DNA of 64,000 bases, taken from NCBI GenBank assembly GCA_030704615.1, contig CM060731.1:26350001-26414000 (forward strand), written 5' to 3'. A model generated the notes under the pieces. The model was given only the letters and a program-made list of their open reading frames with translations. It was not told the DNA's origin and ran no database searches. This DNA is from Takakia lepidozioides (taxonomy: Eukaryota > Streptophyta > Takakiopsida > Takakiales > Takakiaceae). A program made the translations under genes and the position numbers. Shown here in pieces: positions 46,648 through 58,362 of the stretch (the stretch's first letter is position 1; each line of letters starts with the position of its first letter).

Positions 46648-49600
46648 TCAAACAGAAGCCTCTTTTTTATGAGGACGCCAAGTGTGCAGTGTCTTGTACC
46701 AGCGGGCACACATTACAAAGAACCCCAGGTTCACAGTGCTCATTACTGCCAAGAGCCAAAAAAAATAGTCGATGTGACCTTGGTTAAGATTGTCTGCAAT
46801 CCAGCCAGGTTTGGAATCCCTTGTGGTGATGTGGGTTACAACTGTCACCAGCACGCTACTAAGGAAGCTCCCCAAGGCAACAGTCAGCAATGCAAAAGCA
46901 GTCCCCAAGCCTCGAATTGCATCTGGACTTTCGTTGTAGAAAAACTCATACATTCCTATGAATGCAAAAACCTCTGACGCTCCTACCAAAAAGTACTGGG
47001 GCACTTGCCAGAATACGGTCATCGGGACAGGTGTACTGGGGTCATCTAGTAATCCATGATCCCTTGCCACTTTTAAGCGTTTAATTTCCACCATGGCAGC
47101 TGCCAGCATAGCAAAGATCGATATTCCAAGCCCAATTCCTATGCGCTGCAGCTCTGTGAAACCCCTTCGATTGTGAGTAAAGCAGCTCGCCACACGCACT
47201 ATGACCCAATCATAAAATGGGACCCAGAAAGCCACACTAAGGAGTTCAAAGACTGTGAGCGAGGCAGGAGGGATCTTGAAGTGGCCCATACTAACGTCCA
47301 TGGTAGCTCCTTGCACCACAAATAGAGTAGAAAGCTGATTGTACACTGTTGAAAACATGGCGCTACTTGCCATTATAGGTATCATACGCACTAGCACTTT
47401 CACCTGCAAGAAACTCAATATCATGACAGTAAGTTCCTTGCCATTTTTACAGCATCTATCATAATGAGACAACTTCCATTCCTGACTAGACTAAAGGTTG
47501 CAATGACGGTAACCTTGGGTTTGTTTAAACTGGATGCGAGGAGGGCTGAACAGAGAACACGCTTAGAAACCCGTTGAGAAACGGTCACTGACCAACTTGA
47601 GCTCGCTATGTGAAAAATTACCTCCAAGCCAATTTCATAGGCATAATCTGTCCCAGCTTAATGACTACACGTGGGGGCTTTGAGAATATTGACACTCATA
47701 GGAAAGAAAGACTGTAAACACAACTGACTTATTTCCTGATGATGCTAACCAAGCCGACTAGACTATGACGGATAAATCTCACAAGCCTAGTCGAGTAAGA
47801 AAGATTCTGGGAGGAAGATTCTTCCCAAATAATGGTAGGGAATCTTTTTAACAGTTTGATGTCTTGTGTGACCACCTGTAGCTTTGCTTAAGCAGCCAAA
47901 GACGCTTTACTATCTCAGACAAAGATACTGATACCTCTTCAACTTGTGTCACAGTGCATAGTCGCCATGGTGTCAAAGGGGTCTCATTGATCTTGTCTTC
48001 CTCTACTTCCACAGCTGCTTTGTCAAGAAACCTGCAACAGACCAACCATAGCATGCTACCTCAAGGGGGGGAGGGCGAGAGAGCGATATTTCATCCAAAA
48101 ACTCCAGACCTTCATGACTATATCCAATACAACGATCACAAAGTCATGATGACTCTTCATCTTTAACAGAATGCTAACTCTGTCATGGGTTGAGTTGCAA
48201 CAAGCATAGTTTACTAATACATGAGGTTCCCAACTGAGAACAGAAAGAGGGGTGCCATTTATCCAGATACAAAAACTGCCTGAGCCTAAGAGTAAAATAT
48301 ACAAGACCAGCTTTGACCTCACTGGACCGAAACAGCATACATGATTCTTATGTTGGACACAAGGAGACAGTCGAGAAATATCACATACCGAAATTCATCA
48401 GTATGGCGGATTTTCCGGCTACCTTGAATGGATGACTCCATCTCTACTGGAACCTCATAGAGAAGGTCAGTGTTAGACGGAGCCTTCAGATGCCACTTGC
48501 GCAAAGATGCAACCACTACTTGTGCAATGCGAGCCAATGGATTGCCACCAGGTGGATGATGCCGATAGAAAGGAGTACCCGCAAGGAAGCACAAGGTTCC
48601 AATGACAACAGCTATAAGAGAGGCCCCGAAACCCAATCCCCAGCTCACATTATCTTGAATGTAAACCAAAAATGTCCCAGCCAAGAGCCCTCCAATGTTG
48701 ATTGACTGGTAATACCAGTTGAAAAAAGAGGTCTTCAGGTTCTTCTCATCTGGATCCTCCTCGTCAAACTGGTCAGCACCCAGTGAGGTCACTACGGACT
48801 GAAATGCCCCGGCCCCTAGGTCTACAACGTAGAGGGAAAAGTAAAAGAAAGCAGCTTGTGCAGTGGAAGGACGAGGGCAAGTTGCATCCTGGCTTGGGCA
48901 TTGGGACGGCCTTAGTGATGTGAGGGCAGTTGATAACGTCAGAAAAATCATACCCTGCCAATTGCTCTGTGTGAGACAAAGAAAGAAAGGAAAATGTTTA
49001 CTATACCTGCAGAAAAGAGAAAACGGAAAGGTACCTTGGTCTAAAAAAGTGGGAGCTCATTTGGTTTCTGCCAACCACAGATAGGGATGGATATAGAAGG
49101 GGCAAGAGAGACAGACAGAAAAGTACTTCTGCCACCCTATTCCTGAAGCTGTATAACCATAGACCTCAACTCCTCATTGGAGGCAGCATAATGGAGGGGG
49201 ACACACATGTGGAACAAACAATAAAGTGAAAATGGAATATCATCCGCAAACGGAGGGTGGGCTTACAATGACATAAATGAAGGTAAACACAAATGAGGCC
49301 CAATACCGACCCCAGTAGGCATCTGCCAGAAAGGCTCCAATCAGGGGTGTTATGTAGCCCGTTCCATTCCAGTTGCTCACATTTGTCGCTGCAGCTGAAT
49401 TACTCTCATGCATCACGGATGTCATGTAGATTACTAGATTGGTGGAGCATCCATAGAACCCCAGATTTGCAAACACCTGGTTTGCTGTCCCCCCCCCCCG
49501 AGTGCACACACAGTCACATTTTGGCACCATCACTTGATTGTGACTTGTTTATCTATCTCCAATTCATTTGTCATCTGAATACTTCTTCCTCTGTCTCATC

Positions 49601-50128
49601 ATCTCTGGTCCTTACAGTGACCGCATGCTACCCAGATGGTTACAATCTGCACTTTCTATCTTCACTGAATGGCCAGTGCTGTGTTCCAGAAGGAAATAGA
49701 TTTGCTGATATAACACCATGGTATTTGTACAACACCAATGCCACCCTTACATAAACCCAGTTTTATACCACTGGATTAACACCAGCATGCGTGTGAGCTT
49801 TACAGCAGTCTAAGACATCTTCCTGTGAACCCTCTTGATGAATCAACATTCTGTAAGGACCATGGAAGGTATTGCCACATACGCTTGACAAGTAAAGGTC
49901 ATAGATATTCTCTCTCAGTTTATCTTTGCAGCAATTAGTGTTCAACATACCTCAAACCTAAGTAGTTACAAGAACGGGGAAACGTGCTCAGTCCGGGCAT
50001 GTCATACCATAGACAAACCAGGAAGTCTTCCAGCCACCAGTCCTGCGTTTGACAGCCCGTCGTCCACGATAGTCCACTGTGCCATCTTTGGTGTATAAGT
50101 CAGGGATTTTCTCTGTAGAAGTCTCCAT
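46648..50128 (-). CDS. NPF/POT (NRT1/PTR family) membrane transporter, five exons, intact
   Basis: Exons 50128-50008, 49484-49267, 48954-48389, 48031-47935, 47403-46648 join in phase to 585 residues with no stop, full length for plant NPF. Evidence: the typical N-terminus YTKDGTVDYRGRRAV..TGGWK; FYGCSTNLV; the PTR2 signature FFNWYYQSINIGGL; the large central loop; PWRLCTVTQVEEVK; and C-terminal helices (PQYFLVGASEVFAFIGMYEFFY). Family members are proton-coupled or passive carriers of nitrate, peptides, hormones or glucosinolates in plasma or vacuolar membrane; the substrate here cannot be read. The ExxER proton-coupling motif of TM1 is replaced by QVFAN (residues 43-47). Exon 1 starts at the first ATG; donors are GTATG, GTAAG, GTATG, GTATC. 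The only plausible host gene in the window. Confidence 0.92.
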
Positions 50129-51139
50129 ATCCCCATCCTCCCTTCCCAATGCGTCTGCCTGCACATGCAATTAGATTGGATGAGGGCACAGACAGCATCA
50201 TACTGATTAGAATTTTCTTTGCTAGTTGGCAGCCAAGACCCTCGCCCTGTTCGGCAGGGAGAATAACGGCATACGAAATAGGCGCTACTAGTCCGCTTCA
50301 GTAGAGGCACTTGCATTCACAATTGAAGTTGATTCTGCCCTCGCAAATTCCTCAAGGCCTCTGCCTTCACATCAATTTGACACGGGTTATCGTGCCCACA
50401 TGCGCGATGAGAGAGAGTGGACAGGTTCGTTGTTCCCTCAGCAAAGAGATCGACTTGCACCCAGTGCCAGTCCTGAGTAGGATGACGCCAAGACTTCCGA
50501 CAAGTCCAGGACTTCACACCGGAGACAAGGCCATGGTCTCTCTCTCTCTCTCAAAAGGTTTTGCAAACAACGTGTCATGAGTACATTCTCTCAAAAGATT
50601 TATTGCATGAGAGTCCCAATTTCTAGCAATGCAAGCACCGATATGTCCAACGCTCACTTTAGGGCGTGTTCTTAAAGAAAGACTCCTCAAAAAAACCAAT
50701 CTTGGCTGGAAATTCAAGAGAAAATCGAGGAAGTCAAAAAACAATGAGAGTTCGAGGAAATGTTGAGCATCTTGCTTGCAACCGCTCTCTAATCTTGGCT
50801 GTCCCTCAATTACATGATGACAAAGGGCCAAAGAGTGCACAGCTACCGTTGTATCACCCTCTGTCTCTCCCAATAAAGCTTCCTTCATTGCCACTGCCCA
50901 CCACCCTACCTACCTTACTCCTCTAAGCGCATCATCTCCTAAATACTGGCAGAGCGTGCAAGCCTGATTCCAGAGTAAGACAGGATTACCCTCGACAATG
51001 ACAGAGAAATCACACCCTGTCAAGAGGGAATGCGATGCAGATAATTAACTTAGACGAGAGAAACTGACCGAGAGGGGAAAAGGAAAGACACCTCGTTTTG
51101 ACGCAGACACATTCCGATATGAGATAAGATAAAGTTTCT
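50129..51139. other. NPF upstream region
   Basis: Contains a short (CT)n run near 50539. It should include the NPF promoter and 5' UTR; no coding stretch or certain TATA box seen. Confidence 0.4.
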
Positions 51140-51784
51140 TTAACCCCTAAGCGCCCATTCGACACGTTTTCGGCCTAATGTTTTGGTTTTTCGGCTCTGT
51201 TTTTCTCGGATTTTAACCGATTAACCTGATTTTTGGAGGGTAGGATGCCAGCCACATGGCAGTCTGGATTCCAACGCGCGATTAGGTTTTTTTTTTTTTT
51301 TTTTTTTTTTTGGTTAGGGTTGCAATTTTTGGCTGCGCAGGAGGTGGGGTATGCTTCTGCAGCGATTTTTGCTTGCTCCCGCGTTTTGAGCGTCGTCTCT
51401 CTCCTTCCCGCGCTTTGCCTTGTGCTGTGATCTCGTCTGTTGTGGCATTCGCGCGTGTTCCATACTTTGTTGCAGGTTGCCGTTGCAGATGCCTTGACAG
51501 GTTGTCGTTGGTGGTCTGCTCCGATTTGCATCTTCCATTATCTCTTTCTCTTTCAGTCGAGGAAACTTGGAAATTGTGGGCAAGTGCCAGAGACTGAGCC
51601 ATAGCTGTGAGAGAGGATGGGCCGACATTGCATTGATACTCAGGGTGCGCATTCAAGGCAGTGTTCATTGTTTGATACCTGAGCTAGACTGTGCGCAGTT
51701 AGGGCATCGTGTAGCTTATCCTTGTGTTTATCCTTGTCTGCATAGGCAAATTGGTGGAGGAAGGTTGAAGCTACATAGTATAAC

Positions 51785-52114
51785 ATGGGTTTGGGTGTGT
51801 TGCCTCCCCCTGCATCTGCGCATTTGGAGACTCAAGCTGCATCGATTGCCAAATGGGCACGCTCACTGGGCGCATCAACCGAGCAAGTCGAGCGGATTGT
51901 CGGGTGCCTGAATGAGGACTACCTCCTGTGTTTGAAGAGACCTGCTTGTGTGCGTTGGCCTGGATTTCCACAGCCCTCCAATTTTTGTTACTTGTTTAGG
52001 CGCCATTGCACAGAGATTTTGGGTTGGGTAGATCGCAAGGAGGAAGGAGACCCCTTTGGGTTCAGCGCAGAGGTAAACAACATTTTGAGGCTCGAGGTTT
52101 GGCCTGACTTCTAG
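51785..52114 (+). CDS. Small ORF in the piggyBac 5' region (109 aa), unknown
   Basis: ATG at 51785, no recognised domain (WARSLGASTEQVERIVGCLNED). It may be an N-terminal exon of the transposase or a chance frame. A second frame, 52134-52535, lies just downstream and overlaps the transposase start. I could not join them by phase-consistent introns. Confidence 0.35.
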   Translation: MGLGVLPPPASAHLETQAASIAKWARSLGASTEQVERIVGCLNEDYLLCLKRPACVRWPGFPQPSNFCYLFRRHCTEILGWVDRKEEGDPFGFSAEVNNILRLEVWPDF

Positions 52115-52499
52115 ACGTCTTCTGCTAGCCACGATGAGGCTCAAACAGCTGGCCAGGGAAAGAGGTAATCGTATTGAACCCTCTTTTGATTTCATGACTG
52201 AGGAGATGGGCAATTCGGCCTACTCCTTGCGCAACTCTCAAAATCCTATATGTGATCCTGCTGGTCACTCCCAAACTATGGAGGACATAGGGATTTTGGG
52301 ATCCACAGTGAAGGTGGCAGTGGCTGAGCTGCACCTTCAGGATGTGGCATCGTCTAGCAATGCCCACGAATTTGAATATGACACTGTGGTAGACAAGACA
52401 TGGGACATCCTGAATGGTACAGAGAATTATACTGTCTTTTTTTTTGTGTCCTTGGTGTTCATGTGGTATCGTCACAGTCCTGTGTTGTGTGTAATCTTG

Positions 52500-54244
52500 A
52501 TGATTCAATGTTGTGCACTATCCCTGAGCTCTTGAGGTTGGATTCTGAAGCTGAATTGCCTGAGGGGGGAGTAGATGATAGTGAATCAGATTCTGATTGT
52601 GACTATAATCCAGAAGACGATGACCTTGTTGACATCGACAATCTTGACTTGATGTACTACTATGTGGACACGGGGAATCCAACGCATGAGGTGGGATTAT
52701 ATGATTTGCCGTCCAATTGGGAGCAGTGGGGTCCTGCTGAGTTGTTTGGTGATGACATGTGGAACTCCTCTGCTACTGAATTGCCAGACATTACATGGTT
52801 AGGTGGGGATTCGGGTCCTCGTTTGCCTTTTGAAGATTCGGCAAATCCAGTTGATTTTTTCAATTTGTTTTGGCCATTGTCGGTCATGCGCCGAATTTGC
52901 AGTATGACCAACTTGTATGCCAGGACAGAAAACCAGAATGGAAACCTGAAAGGAGGTAGATGGTGGTACCCTATCACCATCCGTGAATGGAAGGCTTGGC
53001 TTGTTGTTCACATGCTTATGGGAATCAAAAAATTGCCTAGTACTAGATTGTATTGGAAAGCCAACAATGCCTTCTTCAATTGCCCTTCCATCATGCGCAT
53101 TATGTCCCGCAACCAAAGGGAAACAATTCTGAGGTGCCTCCACCTTGTTGACAACAGGGATGTATGCACTATTGACACTGACCCTGCTTTTGATAAGTTA
53201 GCTAAAACCAGGTGGTTGCTAGATGCACTAAATGGTTTGTATGCCACCTACATGAGCCCCGAGCAGAATTTGACTGTGGATGAGCAAATGGTGAAGTACA
53301 AGGGCAAATATGCCCGAATCCAGCAATACCTGAGCAAGAAGCCTGTGAAGTGGGGTCTGAAGGTGTGGTGTTTGTGTGGTGCATGTTCCAAATATGTTCA
53401 GAAGTTAGAGGTTTACCTTGGGAAGGATGATGGGAATGATCTGACCCATGGCAGTGGATATGGCGTGGTGACAAGGTTACTAGAAGGATTTGAGGGTAAG
53501 GGCCATATTGTAACGATGGATAATTTTTTCAGTAGCCCCATCATGTTCTATGATTTGGCAGCAAAACAGATCTATGCCATTGGCACGGTAAAAACCTCCC
53601 GAGTGGGCTTTCCTACGTGCCTTGATTTGGGGAAGAAGGGTGAGAGAGGTAGGCTGGAATATCGTGTTCACATAAGTGGCAAAGTAGCCGCTATTGCCTA
53701 GATGGATGCCAAGTTGGTGACCATGATTTCCAGTGCCATTTCCCCTGTCGGTCCTAATTGCTTCATACAAAGATGGCACAAAGGGGCAAGACGTGTTGTG
53801 CCTACCTCCCCTATTGTGGTTCATTACCAGCAGCATATGCGGGGAGTAGATGTTCACGATCAGCTACGGGGTTACTACTCTGTTCAGTCCAGGGACCATA
53901 AATGGTGGCACCGCTTGTACTTTCATGGAGTTGACACTTCTTTGGTGAATGCTTACATATTGTACCTGAGTTTTATGAGGGGAAAGGGCCACATTCCTCT
54001 TAGCCATATGCTTTTCAATTTGGAGGTTGCAAAGGGACTAATTGTGGGGTGGGTTCCTCCCAGGAGAACAGTAATGCCAGGGGCAGATGTGCCCAACCCG
54101 GGGTCCGTGCATTTCTCCCTCAAGACTAGTAGGAGGAGGAAGTGTGTTCAGTGTGGTATGCATCAAAGGTATTTTTGTCACGCGTGTGGAGATGTCTATA
54201 TGTGCCTTGGACGATGTTTTGTCAAAAGCCATAGCCTTCTCTGA
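52500..54244 (+). pseudogene. piggyBac transposase (one stop)
   Basis: Acidic N-terminus (LPEGGVDDSESDSDCDY), then the DDE_Tnp_1_7 core: FFNLFWPLSVMRRI, a helical region, NLTVDEQMVKYKG (first catalytic Asp), HIVTMDNFFSSP (second), RGVDVHDQLRGYYSVQ (third/fourth Asp), and a C-terminal Cys-rich finger (RRKCVQCGMHQRYFCHACGD). A TAG at 53699-53701 stops the frame, but the same frame continues at once (MDAKLVTMIS). Relatives usually have Trp here, so TGG to TAG is likely. The true N-terminus is uncertain. A piggyBac transposase in a plant genome is unusual. Confidence 0.9.
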
Positions 54245-54644
54245 TTATAGATACTTCTATGTTCAGTAATTGATATGGTTGATTTCATACTGCAGAGACA
54301 TGGAGACCTTTGATGCCAAAGAGGGGGTATCCTCCTTATGACTCTTTTTCTATGTAGTGGTGTTCTGTCTTTTTCTAAACACAATGGTGTGTTTGGGGGT
54401 TGGTTTGTTGTTGGTAGCCATGAAACATTTGTATTGAGGATCCAGCCGTAGAGAGTCACTTGACAGTCCAAGGAGAGGTATGATTTTGTGGTTGTGCAAT
54501 ATTGGGGTTCACTGAGTCCTGATCTGAATGGTTTGTTTGCTACTCCAGCTTTTTGCCTTAGTGTTCATGTAGCTCCGAGGTCTTTGCTGCAACAATTTTG
54601 TGTTTCAATTAGGACTGAGTCCATTTTCTTTGCCCTTGTGTTCA

Positions 54645-55155
54645 TGTGTGAATTGCCAATTGGGGCAAGTTAGTGGGTTCAACTCCCACTCACACAATTC
54701 GGCGTGTAAAGGTGGGTTCATCTCTGGTTTTTCTGAGTCTGATTTGATGCTAGTGCTGGCCATATGTTGGTCTTTCTTTGTGTGAGCTGCCAGTTGGGGC
54801 AGGCCACTGGGTTCAATTCCCACTCACACAATGGAATTATCTGTGTTCAGGTTTGTATGTTGCCTCATTGTGTTGGAATTTTGCTGGCCTTCAAGCTTGT
54901 GTGGCTGCCTCATTGTCTCTAAACTTTCAGAGTGTGCAGATTGTGTGGAACTTGGCCAAAAGCCTTCAGCATGGGCTGCCAGTTGGGGCAGCTCCATGGG
55001 TTCAAATCCCACCCATGCTTGGCCACTAAGGGTGGGAGATGAAGGTGAGGCTGTTTTGCATCTTTATATTTTGGGAGCTTGGGCTTGTGTGGAATTTGGC
55101 TTCAGCATGGGCTGCCACCTGGGGCAGCTCTGTGGGTTCAAATCCCACCCATACT
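54645..55155 (+). ncRNA. Four 52-nt tRNA-like folds (box-B-like TTCAA loop), inside piggyBac
   Basis: Copies at 54645-54696, 54779-54830, 54968-55019 and 55104-55155, all 52 nt. Each has an 8-bp outer stem (TGTGTGAG/CTCACACA in copy 2, AGCATGGG/CCCATGCT in copy 3), an inner 5-bp hairpin (CTGCC..GGCAG, or TTGCC..GGCAA in copy 1), a 5-nt spacer, and an arm TGGG-TTCAANT-CCCA with a 7-nt T-loop-like loop. Stem bases change together between copies. It resembles a tRNA without an anticodon arm. Transcription is unknown. Confidence 0.55.
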
Positions 55156-55745
55156 CTCCCACTATGGATGGGAGATGAAGTAGTTGGCTGCTGTGCTTGA
55201 TTCTGGCCTTTGTCTTCATGTTGCTAGACTCCATTTTGTGTGCCTTAGGCTTGTGTGGAACTTGGGCAAGAGAATGAGAGCAAGTGGAAGCTGATGTGCA
55301 CATGCCAGGTGTCTTTGTGCTTCAGCAAAACTGCTGCTGCCTATGGCATTTTGACCCCCCTTACTTTGACCAGTTGTAAATCAGAAAATATGAATCCATT
55401 TTTGCATTCTATGGCTCATCAGAATGCCAATGTGCAGGACAACACCTGTAAGCAGGATGAGGTCCTGCAGATTTCATCCCGTCATTGAAAATTGCAAATT
55501 CCTCCAATTTCCCTTATTGTTTTGGGAGGGGCCCAAAAAATGGGCCCCACACTCAACGGTGGCGTTTCTCTGATTTTCACCTGATTGGCCTGGAAATTTA
55601 CAGGTGTCTGGAAGGGGTAGATATGAGCATAACGTCTGGTCAATTTTCCCAAAAACTTTTTTTTCGCTGAGATATTCTCATTTTTCTGAGCTGGGGTCCA
55701 CTTTTTCAAAAAGTCAACATTGGGCACTGGGCGCTTAAGGGTTAA

Positions 55746-56018
55746 CGTCCAGTGAGATTTGAGAGAAAACCCCAATTGGCTGATTACATCAACAAGTTGA
55801 ACAGTGTAGTCAAAATGAGAGACTAATCACTGCACTAATTTGGGATTGCATGTGCTTGATTAGCAAATTTTGTCTTTCTTGTTTATTTATGTTGCGATAA
55901 ACTTTAAACTAGAGTATCTGATGAGGTATGCATTTACCGACATGTGTTTCTGCCCATTGCTAATGGAAAGCCCATTCAGTCCTTCAGTGTTGAGGATGTC
56001 AGCTGATTACAAGGGTTA
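55746..56018. other. Spacer between piggyBac and an LTR, nothing seen
   Basis: AT-rich, no coding stretch or repeat recognised. Confidence 0.5.
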
Positions 56019-56698
56019 TGTCGCGGCCTTTTGCCTTGAGGGCAGGGGGGTCGGGACGCAGAGGGGCTACCCCTGTGGTGGGGGCGGTGGCAGCAATAGG
56101 TACGGGGGTTGAAGCACCCTTGAGTGCCCCAGGCACTCAAGGAGGCGGAGGCGCTCACTAGGTGGAGCCCCGCACACCAGGTTGCGGTGGGGGTGGCATA
56201 GGACTCACCATGGGGCGGAGACCTTGTGGTGGGAGTCGTGGGGAGTCTTGGGACTCATCACGGTCCAATGGGACCGTGGTGGGTGGGCCAAGACTCACCA
56301 CGACTCATCACCGGGAATCGAGGGTCTCCGTGGTGGTTCGCCATAAAATCGCATGGTTGTTTGTGAAACCCCCGCGGACAGTCACAAAAGTATATATAGG
56401 GAGTAGTAACCCCGAGAATGGTGCAAGCCCGTGGGTGACCAAAAACTAGTGAGTAAGCGAGCGAGCCGGAAAGCGACCAAGAAGTGGGGAGCTATTCTGG
56501 ACTGCCATCTACCAAAGGGAATTTCCACTAGGCCGAAATTGGTGGAGGGTCTGTTGGGGGAGAGAAGGGGGACCGTTATGTCTCGGTGAGCAGCCGAAGC
56601 TCCGAGTTGGCCCAGCGGCCAGGTTGGGAGTTAGGTGCGCGCATCAAAGCGAGTAACTATGACTTGAAGGGGAGCTTACCGAAGTGAGGTGCGCAACA
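56019..56698 (+). repeat. LTR of a Ty3/gypsy element (plus orientation)
   Basis: Proposed TG start at 56019 (TGTCGCGGCC) and CA end at 56698, with GTATATATAGGG (TATA-like) at about 56390. The end is anchored by the primer-binding site two bases on. The start is a guess, as no second LTR is seen. Confidence 0.5.
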
Positions 56699-56700
56699 CT

Positions 56701-56712
56701 TGGTATCAGAGC
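56701..56712 (+). promoter_or_regulatory. Primer-binding site for initiator tRNA-Met
   Basis: TGGTATCAGAGC, the standard plant LTR-retrotransposon site complementary to the 3' end of tRNA-iMet. It defines plus orientation, opposite to the gag that follows. Confidence 0.9.
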
Positions 56713-57705
56713 TTAGAGTACAGTACGCGATTGTCCTTGGGCGGGTGCCGCCTTGACGTGAGAAGGACCTCCCTTCGATTTCCACGTACCATTGTCGCCG
56801 CGTGGTCTATCCCACTTCTTTTCCGGTCGGAAGGAGTCACCCTCCCGCCGGGTCTTCTTGTGGTTCAGCTCCGTACGGCCTTGTCTTTCGCCCCTAGGGA
56901 CATCCGAGAAACATTCGGCCCTCTCAATTGCCTCGTTCAAAGTCTTAGGTGGCTTCTCCTCCAACTTCCGCTTGGCCCATGGGGCCAGTCCCACCACAAG
57001 TTGAAGACCATTTCTGGTTCTGCCATGTCCGCGACTTTGAGCAACATTACATTGAAAGCCTGAACATATCCCCGAATGTCATCCGTTTGCTTCAGATTCC
57101 TCATCTTGTCCCGGGCGAACCAGGACGCGTTGATGGGCACAAACTGTCTCTTCATCAGTTCCTTGAATCCACTCCAGTTCAAGGTTTCCGGGTTGACCTC
57201 GGTCGTGAAGGCGTTTCTGCCACCATTGTTGAGCATAGCCCCTCAAATAGGTGGGAGCCACTTCCACCCGATCCTCGTCACTCAACTTGGCCCGGAAGTA
57301 CTGCTCTAGCTCCAAGAGCCAGGTGTTGAGTGCCTTCCGATTTCGGGCGCCCTCGAAGGTGTCGGGTACCTTAGGCTTCACCTTAAACTTTGCCTTAGTG
57401 GAAGTGGCATTAGCTGCCTTCAACACGTCTTTCAACGTCCCGCCAAATTGCGCCAACAACCCTTCCCAAAAGGCTGCTGGCATGGGAGGTATCTGTTGGT
57501 CTGTCGAAGCTCTCAGGGATTCCTCGGGCTCCGACTTCTCAGATCCATCCCGTTCTTGAGTGGCCTCGCTTTCAAAAGCATGCATCGCTTCCTCAAATGG
57601 CCGCTTCGGTGACACGTCGCCCCCATCGGGCTCACCACGATCATCATCTTTCGGGCCGTTCCGCTTTGGCTTTGGCTTACCCGACCCCATGATGAGGCCG
57701 ATACC
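56713..57705 (-). pseudogene. gag: Chromovirus-type gag in inverted orientation
   Basis: The minus-strand frame runs from about 57705 down to the primer-binding site. Acidic N-terminus, then VPDTFEGARNRKALNTWLLE, LEQYFRAKL, YLRGYAQQWW, then (after a frame change near 57240) WSGFKELMKRQFVP and IRGYVQAFN, typical of plant chromovirus gag. The basic tail ends RTVL-stop exactly at the PBS. Gag lies antisense to the LTR/PBS, so this is a rearranged or chimeric copy. Confidence 0.8.
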
Positions 57706-57714
57706 CATTCCCAA

Positions 57715-58140
57715 GGGCCCATGGTCGTCCGTGTCTATGGACTTTATTACGGACCTTCCAATTTCCAAGACCACCGATTTTAATCCTTGTTATTGTAGAT
57801 CGTTTTACGAAGATGACACATTTCATTCCATGTAATTAGACGGTTACCGGCGATGAAACTGCAAGACTCTTCCTCAATAATATCTACCGCATTCATGGAC
57901 TCCCGAAGGACATCGTATCTGATCGAGGACCACAGTTCATATCAAATTTCTGGAGGGGATTATTTCACATATTGGATACTAAGATCAACCTCTCTACAGC
58001 TAATCATCCACAAACTGATAGTCAAACCGAACGTGTAAACCAGATTTGGAGCAGTATCTTCGATGTACGATAAATTATCACCAAGATAATTGGACGGACC
58101 TTCTGTCATTGGTTGAGTTTGCCTACAACAACACTATACA
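57715..58140 (+). pseudogene. pol: Chromovirus integrase core fragment
   Basis: Encodes [20 protein letters not shown], then (across a few lesions) IHGLPKDIVSD and the catalytic core up to [13 protein letters not shown]. It is nearly the same DNA as 61030-61450, so a second copy of the same element. It abuts the inverted gag on the left and an inverted zinc-finger fragment on the right. Confidence 0.85.
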
Positions 58141-58362
58141 TTATTCGACCAAACAAACAAGGCCGTAAGGTCGATGTCGTGGTCCTTTCGCTCTAGCACA
58201 CGTGTCGCAAGATTTTATAAATTCTTTCATGAGTTTCCACATTTGCGGCCACCAGAAGTTCCTGGATATCAATTCCATTGTTTTGTTGAAGCCGAAATGT
58301 CCTACAGCCGGAAGGTCATGACATGTTTGAAGAATTCGAAGTCGTGTAGGTCCTTGAGGTAC
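58141..58362 (-). pseudogene. pol: Chromovirus integrase HHCC zinc-finger fragment, inverted
   Basis: Minus-strand GPTRLRILQTCHDLPAVGHF..SCDTCARAKGPRH, the HHCC domain that normally lies directly upstream of the integrase core. It matches 60805-61010 but in inverse orientation. Its end coincides with the start of the next LTR (58363), suggesting that element inserted here. Confidence 0.8.

Larger units (their letters stand above)
51144..55741 (+). mobile_element. piggyBac element, complete ends and TTAA duplications
   Basis: Left end CCCCTAAGCGCCCA directly after TTAA (51140-51143). Right end TGGGCGCTTAAGGG directly before TTAA (55742-55745). The ends are inverted copies and TTAA is the target piggyBac always duplicates. 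Length 4598 bp. It contains one recognisable transposase (52.5-54.2 kb) and a non-coding 3' part with four tRNA-like folds. Confidence 0.92.

Noticed and set aside
55010-55150. True tRNA genes at the TTCAAATCC loops
   Set aside because: No anticodon arm and only 52 nt; called tRNA-like instead.
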